DNA from: an uncultured Eubacteriales bacterium | Lineage (GTDB): Bacteria; Bacillota; Clostridia; Christensenellales; Pumilibacteraceae | Length of the DNA stretch: 12,096 nucleotides | Direction of reading: 5' to 3' | NCBI GenBank assembly: GCA_900543755.1 | Contig: UQSP01000051.1 | Location: 1-12,096 of the forward strand | Shown: piece after piece, positions 6,319 to 12,096 of the stretch | Position numbering within the stretch: position 1 is the first letter of the stretch | Layout of the letters: each line of letters starts with the position of its first letter | Program-made: the position numbers and the translations under genes | The notes under the pieces: generated by a model | The model's input: only the letters and a program-made list of their open reading frames with translations | What the model was told of the DNA's origin: nothing | Databases searched by the model: none

Positions 6319-7107
6319 ATGATTTTAGTCGTAGACATAGGCAATACCAACATTAAACTCGGTATATTCGCGGACGGGGAGCTTAAGTATTCCACGCGTT
6401 TATCTTCTTCCACGCATAAGACCAGCGACGAATATTATCTTTCCATCAAGGACCTGTTCGAAACCAAGGGAATAAAGTTTTCGGACATTTCGGGCGTAAT
6501 CATAAGCAGCGTTAACCCCAATCTTAACTACACTTTCGAGCATTTGATAAGCGTATATTTCAAAGTCAAGCCCATGATAGTGGGAAGCGGCATAAAAACG
6601 GGGCTTAACATTAAGTACGACAATCCCAAGGAAGTGGGCGCCGACCGCATAGTTAATTCGGTAGGGGCGTACCGCACTTACGGAGGTCCGTGCGTAGTCA
6701 TCGACTGCGGTACTGCGACTACTTTCAACGTAATAACCGAAAAAGGCGAATTTTCGGGCGGTGCGATAAGTTTCGGGCTTAAGGCAAGCGCGGACGCACT
6801 TTGTCAGAAGGCTGCCAAGCTTCCGAAAATCGAGCTTGTAAAGCCCGAGCGGGTAATCGGAAAATCCACCATCGCAAACATGCAGTCGGGACTTATTTAC
6901 GGCTATATAGGCATGGTCGAATACATCGTAAAAAAGCTTAAAGAGGAAATGGGTTGCCCTGACGCCAAAGTAATCGCAACCGGCGGCTTAAGCGAAATAG
7001 TAAGCTCCAACAGCGACGTAATCGATATTGTGGATCGAACGTTGACATTAAGAGGACTGTATTTATTGTATAAACTCAACAGCGAGCAGGGAGGTAAGGA
7101 ATTATGA
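6319..7107 (+). CDS. coaX: Type III pantothenate kinase
   Basis: CoaX phosphorylates pantothenate with ATP, the first step of coenzyme A synthesis, in the cytosol. The 262 residues match the usual family length. ASKHA-fold motifs are present: D6-I-G-N-T phosphate loop, G107-A-D-R110 with the expected catalytic Asp109, D129-C-G-T-A-T-T135 and G147-G-A-I. The family usually has PG just after GGxI; here it is FG (Phe152), while the following SADAL and AAKLP motifs are kept. GGAGGG at 6300-6305 is the ribosome site, 13 bases from the ATG, slightly long. The gene sits between the ECF S component and hom, and its stop overlaps the hom start by 4 bases. Enzymes of this type are typically insensitive to CoA feedback, so control may act through uptake or the leader. 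Confidence 0.96.
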   Translation: MILVVDIGNTNIKLGIFADGELKYSTRLSSSTHKTSDEYYLSIKDLFETKGIKFSDISGVIISSVNPNLNYTFEHLISVYFKVKPMIVGSGIKTGLNIKYDNPKEVGADRIVNSVGAYRTYGGPCVVIDCGTATTFNVITEKGEFSGGAISFGLKASADALCQKAAKLPKIELVKPERVIGKSTIANMQSGLIYGYIGMVEYIVKKLKEEMGCPDAKVIATGGLSEIVSSNSDVIDIVDRTLTLRGLYLLYKLNSEQGGKEL

Positions 7108-8384
7108 AAACCGTCTATGTTGCCATAATGGGACTGGGTACGGTCGGCGGCGGCACTTATCGGATTTTAACCGAAAATCACGATAAAATAGCGTCCGCTT
7201 ACGGCATTGACATCCGTGTCAAAAAGGTGCTTGACAAAGACCTTGAAAAGCTTAAAGCCGCAGGCGTTGAAAAAAACGCGATGACGGACAAGCTTGAGGA
7301 TATTTTGCTTGATAAGGACATCACTATCGTAGCGGAACTTATGGGCGGGGTGGAACCTGCAAAGACCTTTATAACAAAGGCGCTTAAATCGGGCAAAAGC
7401 GTGGTTACCGCAAACAAGGAACTTATCTCCAAGCATTGGGGAGAATTGGAGACGGTTGCTCGAGAGAACAACGTCGGACTTTATTTCGAAGCTTCGTGCG
7501 TGGGCGGCGTGCCTATAATCCGTACTCTGAAGGAAAGCCTGCAGGGCGACAATATCCTTATGGTTATGGGTATAATCAACGGTACCACCAATTACATACT
7601 TACTAAAATGAGCGATTGCGGAATGAGTTACGACGAGGCGCTTAAGGAGGCTCAGGAGCTGGGCTTTGCCGAGTTCAATCCCACTGCGGACGTGGACGGA
7701 TATGACGCCATGTACAAGCTTTCCATTCTTTCTTCGCTGGCTTTCCATACCTGTATTCCTTATACAAGCATCTATCGCGAGGGCATTACTAAAATCACGA
7801 AAAACGACATTGCAAGCGGCAAACAAATGGGTTACACGCTTAAGCTTCTCGCCATAGGAAAACGCGAGGGCAACAGCGTGGAAGTCAGGGTTCATCCCAC
7901 GTTTGTGCGCGACTCTCATCCGCTTGCGTCGGTGTCGGGCTCGTTTAACGCAGTGTTTTTAAAAGGCGATTTCGTGGACGACGTAATGCTGTACGGAAGA
8001 GGAGCAGGCGCGCGTCCCACGGGCAGCGCAGTGGTCAGCGACATAGTTTACTGCGCGGGTAAGGACAAGCACGCGCACACCGATTTTGAAAATAACGGAA
8101 AAGTTACCTCGGGCATAGAGATAAAATCCGACTTTTTCAGCAAATATTATATTGCGCTTACGGTGGAAGACAAGGCGGGCGTTCTTGCCAAGATTACCGA
8201 CGTGTGGGGCAAAAACAACGTCAGCATAAACTCCATAAGTCAGCGCGACGTAGCGGACGGTGTCGCCCCCATAATAATAATGACGCATTTTACATCCGAA
8301 AACGCCGTGCAGAAATCCATATCGCAGCTAAGCAAACTCGACTGCGTGAAAAAAGTTGATTCCATTATAAGAGTTATCGATTGA
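7104..8384 (+). CDS. hom: Homoserine dehydrogenase with C-terminal ACT domain
   Basis: This enzyme reduces aspartate semialdehyde to homoserine with NAD(P)H, the branch point towards threonine and methionine. The 426 residues are the normal monofunctional length, with no aspartokinase fusion. Visible motifs are G10-LGTVGGG nucleotide loop, VTANKE 101-106, EASCVGGVPII 129-139, GIINGTTNYIL 156-166, the active-site region E190 to K205 (D198-G-Y-D201-A-M-Y-K205), and GRGAGARPTGSAVVSD 298-313. Residues about 348-426 form an ACT domain, which in this family gives feedback control, usually by threonine. The ATG overlaps the coaX TGA (ATGA at 7104-7107), suggesting coupled translation; GGGAGG at 7089-7094 is the ribosome site. 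No thrB or thrC follows. No clear terminator was seen after the stop, so some read-through into the surface-protein gene is possible. Confidence 0.97.
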   Translation: MKTVYVAIMGLGTVGGGTYRILTENHDKIASAYGIDIRVKKVLDKDLEKLKAAGVEKNAMTDKLEDILLDKDITIVAELMGGVEPAKTFITKALKSGKSVVTANKELISKHWGELETVARENNVGLYFEASCVGGVPIIRTLKESLQGDNILMVMGIINGTTNYILTKMSDCGMSYDEALKEAQELGFAEFNPTADVDGYDAMYKLSILSSLAFHTCIPYTSIYREGITKITKNDIASGKQMGYTLKLLAIGKREGNSVEVRVHPTFVRDSHPLASVSGSFNAVFLKGDFVDDVMLYGRGAGARPTGSAVVSDIVYCAGKDKHAHTDFENNGKVTSGIEIKSDFFSKYYIALTVEDKAGVLAKITDVWGKNNVSINSISQRDVADGVAPIIIMTHFTSENAVQKSISQLSKLDCVKKVDSIIRVID

Positions 8385-8443
8385 TTTCACATATTTTTTA
8401 TCTTAGCCGCGAATAATATCTTTGCAATTTTCCCCAAAAGTAT

Positions 8444-8472
8444 TTGACAAAGATAGGGTAAGATAGTATAAT
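8444..8472 (+). promoter_or_regulatory. Perfect consensus sigma-A promoter of the surface-protein gene
   Basis: TTGACA (8444-8449), a 17-bp spacer and TATAAT (8467-8472) match the consensus at every position. Transcription should start near 8479, followed by a short leader of about 45 nt with AGGAGA at 8508-8513. This predicts strong, mostly unregulated expression. Confidence 0.92.
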
Positions 8473-8523
8473 TGATACGTTAAACTGTAAATTCAGGAAA
8501 AAACATTAGGAGAACATAGTTAA

Positions 8524-11500
8524 ATGAAGAGAAAGAAGAGCTTTCTGGCCGGACTTTGTACGCTTATTTTGGCCGTTTCGCTTGCATTCGGCGGATTCGC
8601 ATATACACCCGCTTATGCTGCCAGCGCCGATTTTACGCTTAACAACGTTAAAATTCAATCCGAAGTTTCTTACGGCGACGCTTTTGCTGTACCTGCAAAC
8701 ACCAGATTCGACGTTTCCGTGACTACGCCCAACGGCACCGTCCTTACCTCTCAGCCTGACGGCGGTTTGGTAGCCCAGGATTCCGTTTACAACGTAACCG
8801 CGGACGAGCTTGGTCATTACACCGTTACTTTCACCAAGTCGGACATGTCCTACAGCTTTAAAGTGTTCAGCTCTCTTGAAGAGGAGCTTCAGCTTTTTGT
8901 GCGTAACGAGGCGCAAATCCCCACTTACGTGAAGACCGGCGACGAAAAGAAACTTCCCGCCGCTTATATTGGTTATTACGATGAGGACGGCAAAGTGGTG
9001 GAGGTTCCCGGCACCGTTACCGTTACTACCGATACCGGCGTTGCCGTTACCCCCGGCGAGAACTTCAAGTTCGAAAATGCGGGCAGCACTTTCATCGTTT
9101 ACAGCGCGAAAGTCAACGACGGCAAGAAGTATCTTTCCAAATCTTACGAAGTTAAAGTCCAAAACGACTTTACCGATACCAAGGCGCCCACTCTTTCCAT
9201 AAGCGGCGTTCCTTCTTCCGGTAACGTCAATACCGCCGTTACTCTGCCTGTGGCTACGGCAAGCGATTCTTTCGACTCTAAAGTGGAAGTAATCGTTACC
9301 GTTAAGGGCAAAGACGCTTCCGGTAATCTTACCGACGTCAAGAAAGTCGAACTTGACGACAACGATTACGCCGTCAGCGAACTTTCCGACAACGAAGTTT
9401 TCGATAACGACAAAAACATGACTTTCTATCCCGTTCGTTCGGGCGACTACAGGGTTGTTTACCAGGCTGTCGACGACAACGGAAACAAGTCCGCCGAGTG
9501 GACTTATACCATTACGGTTTCCGACAAAAAGGCTCCTACGCTTGTCATTGACGAAACCAAAATACCCGAAAAATGGGGCTACTCCGGCGTAATTAAGCTT
9601 GACGGAAACGACGCCGCTAAAGAAAACATCACGCTTTCCGGCGAAGACCTTAAGGTAAAATTCCAGTTCCCCGAGGCTTATGACAATGCCGATAAGGCCG
9701 AGAATCTCATTCTTTCTTTCTCTATAAAGGACCCCGAGTCCAGAACCGTTGTAAACTTCACCAACATAAATAAAGCTGAAGGCGAAAGCGGTACCAAATA
9801 TACCAATACCGTTACTAATAAAGAATACGTCTTCAATAAGACCATGGCCGACTTTGCGTTCGATTTCGGCGAATACGTCAACGCAATCAAGAGCGACAGC
9901 TCCAAGACCGATTACGTTTACGAGGGCGATTACGTCGTTACCTATTCTGCCGAAGACGCTTCGGGCAATAGGTCCACCAAGACTTTCACGATTAATATCG
10001 TCGAAACTTTCGAAGATACTTCGGTCGTTACGGTTGAATTCAACAACGTCGACAAATACGTGCTTGCCAGCGAGACCGAAACCGTAGAATTTACCGTTCC
10101 CACTCCCGCTTATTCCAGCACTACCGACACGAAGCTTAACCTTGTTTACGATATCTACAACGCCGACCCCGCTTCCGAAGACGAAGCAAATGCTCTCGGT
10201 GCAGAGCTTAAGGGCGGAGAAGTGGTGGAAATCAAACACGAGGCAAGAAGCGCTTCCGACGCCACCAAAGTTTACAAAGTCGTTTACGACGATAAATCTC
10301 TTGAAATAACCGACAGTATCGTGCTTGTGGCTACCGCTACTTCCGACGCGGGCAACACTGCTTCCGCTACCGAAGTTGTTCCTCTGGTTAAACCTTCCGA
10401 TTCCGCTATGTTTACTTCCGTAGACATTGCCAACATCAATCTTGAAGAAGCCACCAAGTATGACAACGTTAAGACTCATAAGCTGGGCTATGCTGTTGTC
10501 TACGGAATTTCCGCCGAAAACAGAAAATACGTCGGCGTAGAGCTTGGCGTCAAGACTGAGGACGGCGATTATCTCACCGACGTTTCGGCTGAGGTTTACA
10601 GCCCCGAAGGCTCCGAAAAAATGGTAATCCGCAACATTTCTTTCAATACCAATGTTGCAGGCACTTATTATCTCGAGCTCAGAGTATTCGATCTCAACGG
10701 CAAAAGCACCATTAACGTGATTCCCGTTACTATCGAGAAATCTGAAGCGGGCGACGGCGACTTCAGCGCTTCCGTAAACGTATCTACCGCGGATATCAAC
10801 ACCAAGATAATGCTTAACAACGAAACGATTTCCGCTCCCGGAATTTTCGATTACCTCACCGGTTCCGACGAAGGTCAGTATCTTAAAGCACTCGTTCGTG
10901 AAATCAGCGGCGGCAGATTCTCCATCATGGGCGAAGAGTTTACCGCAATGTCCAACGGCTTCTACAGCGTAAAGGACAAAGCTGTTCTTGTTGACGATAC
11001 CAACGTTTACGAAAACTACGCTATCGCCACTGCCGGAAACCAGACTGCTCTTGACAACTATCTGTCTCAGCAGACCCAAACCGGCGAGTTTACCGTTTCC
11101 GACAGCTCTACCGTTTCGTTCGAGCTCCAGGGTGTGATGCCTACCTATTCGGTTATCAATCCTGCGGACGAAAACGATATCAGATTGCCTCTTGCAACTG
11201 CGTTTACTTCCAACGGCAATGCAGACGAAATCGTTCTCAGCATCAAATCTCCTTCCGGCAGCACCGTTACGCCTTACTATATGTCCGGCGAAACTAAGGT
11301 CAATATGGCAAGCAACGGCATAATGGTTCCCGGTACCGAGTACAGATTCAAACCTACTGCAAACGGCACTTATACCGTAACCTATACCGTTAAGATGAGC
11401 GGTAAAGAGGAAAGCACTTTCTCTTACACGATTAAAGCAGGCGACGTTATCGCTCCTACCTTTACTTTGACCGACAGCAACGGCAATGCCGCTTCTCACG

Positions 11501-11907
11501 AAATGTCCGTTAAATCGGGTTATAAATTCAACTTCCTCTATGTCAAGGCTACAGACGATAAGGCTTCCGAAGGTAACCTTACCTTCACGAAGAAGGTTGT
11601 CGGACCCGACGGAGAAGTAGTGGGCGGTACCATCAGCGGCAAAGGCACGACTTACGCCAACAGGACTTACCCCACCAGCGGAGAGTTCACGCTTGATGCA
11701 AGCGGCAAATACACCGTAACCTATACCGTTACCGACGAAGCGGGCAACGAATCCAAGCAGGAGTTTGAGATTACCGTTACCAATTCCTCGGGCGGCGGCG
11801 GAATATCGCTTGCGGCACTTTCCACCATCCTTATAGTTGTAGGCGTGTTGCTTATCGTGGGCGTTGTGGTATATCTGTTCAGATTCCGCAGAGTTAAAAA
11901 GGACTAA
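8524..11907 (+). CDS. Large cell-surface protein: signal peptide, multiple Ig-like modules, C-terminal membrane anchor
   Basis: This 1127-residue exported protein has a signal peptide (KRKK, hydrophobic core, cleavage likely after A30-Y-A32). Several beta-rich Ig-like modules end in a shared pattern, Y-x-V-x-Y then D-x-x-G-N and a hydrophobic strand, near residues 99, 309, 469, 601, 714, 950 and 1063. Modules opening with (K/I)APTL or APTF start near 221, 337 and 977. Residues about 745-870 do not show this pattern and may be a separate domain. The C-terminus is Gly-rich (G1090-G1093), then a membrane segment of about 1095-1119, then the basic tail RFRRVKKD. There is no LPxTG motif. No enzyme motif was seen; adhesion or an envelope-coat role is possible. 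AGGAGA at 8508-8513 supports the ATG at 8524. Its consensus promoter suggests abundance. Length and domain style fit Gram-positive surface proteins; function is unknown. Confidence 0.88.
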   Translation: MKRKKSFLAGLCTLILAVSLAFGGFAYTPAYAASADFTLNNVKIQSEVSYGDAFAVPANTRFDVSVTTPNGTVLTSQPDGGLVAQDSVYNVTADELGHYTVTFTKSDMSYSFKVFSSLEEELQLFVRNEAQIPTYVKTGDEKKLPAAYIGYYDEDGKVVEVPGTVTVTTDTGVAVTPGENFKFENAGSTFIVYSAKVNDGKKYLSKSYEVKVQNDFTDTKAPTLSISGVPSSGNVNTAVTLPVATASDSFDSKVEVIVTVKGKDASGNLTDVKKVELDDNDYAVSELSDNEVFDNDKNMTFYPVRSGDYRVVYQAVDDNGNKSAEWTYTITVSDKKAPTLVIDETKIPEKWGYSGVIKLDGNDAAKENITLSGEDLKVKFQFPEAYDNADKAENLILSFSIKDPESRTVVNFTNINKAEGESGTKYTNTVTNKEYVFNKTMADFAFDFGEYVNAIKSDSSKTDYVYEGDYVVTYSAEDASGNRSTKTFTINIVETFEDTSVVTVEFNNVDKYVLASETETVEFTVPTPAYSSTTDTKLNLVYDIYNADPASEDEANALGAELKGGEVVEIKHEARSASDATKVYKVVYDDKSLEITDSIVLVATATSDAGNTASATEVVPLVKPSDSAMFTSVDIANINLEEATKYDNVKTHKLGYAVVYGISAENRKYVGVELGVKTEDGDYLTDVSAEVYSPEGSEKMVIRNISFNTNVAGTYYLELRVFDLNGKSTINVIPVTIEKSEAGDGDFSASVNVSTADINTKIMLNNETISAPGIFDYLTGSDEGQYLKALVREISGGRFSIMGEEFTAMSNGFYSVKDKAVLVDDTNVYENYAIATAGNQTALDNYLSQQTQTGEFTVSDSSTVSFELQGVMPTYSVINPADENDIRLPLATAFTSNGNADEIVLSIKSPSGSTVTPYYMSGETKVNMASNGIMVPGTEYRFKPTANGTYTVTYTVKMSGKEESTFSYTIKAGDVIAPTFTLTDSNGNAASHEMSVKSGYKFNFLYVKATDDKASEGNLTFTKKVVGPDGEVVGGTISGKGTTYANRTYPTSGEFTLDASGKYTVTYTVTDEAGNESKQEFEITVTNSSGGGGISLAALSTILIVVGVLLIVGVVVYLFRFRRVKKD

Positions 11908-11923
11908 TTAATCTTAAGTTATG

Positions 11924-11963
11924 CAAGCGGTTCTTAAGTTTTAAGAGCCGCTTGTGTTTTTTT
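11924..11963 (+). terminator. Rho-independent terminator of the surface-protein gene
   Basis: A 12-bp stem pairs CAAGCGGTTCTT (11924-11935) with AAGAGCCGCTTG (11943-11954), with one G-U pair and a 7-nt loop. The T run is 11957-11963. Nothing further was recognised between here and the adapter at 12049. Confidence 0.92.
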
Positions 11964-12048
11964 AAGAGTAAATTATTGCGTTTGTAAGATTGTTTTTTAT
12001 TAGCCGCAGTGCAATTCGGCGTGAAATAATTTTCTTAAGTCAAAAGCT

Positions 12049-12096
12049 CTGTCTCTTATACACATCTCCGAGCCCACGAGACATGCGCAGATCTCG
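12049..12096 (+). other. Nextera Read 2 adapter with i7 index (not genomic)
   Basis: Positions 12049-12067 are the reverse-complement mosaic end CTGTCTCTTATACACATCT. Positions 12068-12082 (CCGAGCCCACGAGAC) are the Read 2 arm, 12083-12090 (ATGCGCAG) are the 8-nt i7 index and 12091-12096 (ATCTCG) start the P7 arm. Genomic sequence ends at 12048. Confidence 0.98.

Noticed and set aside
6315..6320. TATAAT overlapping the coaX start codon as an internal promoter
   Set aside because: No -35 box is found at the right distance, and it overlaps the start codon inside a compact operon.
7167..7919. A 250-codon minus-strand frame within hom
   Set aside because: It is antisense to the well-conserved homoserine dehydrogenase motifs and shows no domain of its own.
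8506..11499. A 997-codon open frame on the minus strand, opposite the surface-protein gene
   Set aside because: It lies antisense to a gene with signal peptide, promoter, ribosome site and terminator. The plus-strand gene rarely uses TTA, CTA or TCA codons, which leaves the opposite frame free of stops. Its translation shows no recognisable domain.
11..12067. 19-bp terminal inverted repeats (11-29 and 12049-12067), as if the window were a transposon
   Set aside because: They are the Tn5 mosaic ends used in Nextera library preparation, joined to Read 1 and Read 2 adapter arms and an index. There is no transposase gene in the window.

Overview
This window is about 12.02 kb of bacterial DNA (positions 30-12048) with Illumina Nextera library adapter at both ends (1-29 and 12049-12096). 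The adapter must be masked before any biological reading of the ends. The genes point to a Gram-positive, Firmicutes-type bacterium, probably an uncultured member of the Clostridia. Signs of this are a one-chain glycyl-tRNA synthetase with zinc-type cysteine pairs, an ECF-type vitamin transporter S component, a type III pantothenate kinase, strong AAGGAG-type ribosome sites, sigma-A promoters with 17-bp spacers, a lipobox lipoprotein, and a small clostridial-style Gly/Cys-rich protein. No finer taxonomic placement is supported.

Layout from left to right: (1) 72-3026 (+) is a 984-residue secreted lipoprotein with four tandem Ig-like repeats, an SGNH/GDSL hydrolase domain and two C-terminal beta-sandwich-like regions, followed by a terminator. 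(2) 3027-3461 is a convergent intergenic region with a long bidirectional terminator hairpin and an AT-rich stretch that is mostly unexplained. (3) 3462-4853 (-) is glycyl-tRNA synthetase with a near-consensus promoter and a leader too short for a T-box. (4) 5097-5279 (+) is a 60-residue protein with 15 cysteines. It has a structured leader with mutually exclusive pairings, a hairpin across its stop codon and a strong terminator. (5) 5431-8384 (+) is a probable operon: promoter, structured leader, ECF S component (likely pantothenate), coaX and hom. (6) 8524-11907 (+) is a 1127-residue surface protein with a perfect consensus promoter, many Ig-like modules and a C-terminal Gly4-membrane-basic anchor, followed by a terminator.

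How the genes may work together: the S component next to coaX suggests pantothenate uptake feeding the first step of CoA synthesis. The coaX stop and hom start overlap by 4 bases, so homoserine synthesis is translated with this salvage pathway. The two large exported proteins are envelope or surface proteins, one probably acting on acylated or esterified glycans. The most interesting non-coding signals are the leaders at about 5002-5070 and 5473-5546. Each can be drawn in alternative base-paired forms, and I recognised neither as a known riboswitch class. These structures were drawn by eye and have not been tested by folding software or covariation. No CRISPR array, tRNA, rRNA or genuine mobile element was seen.
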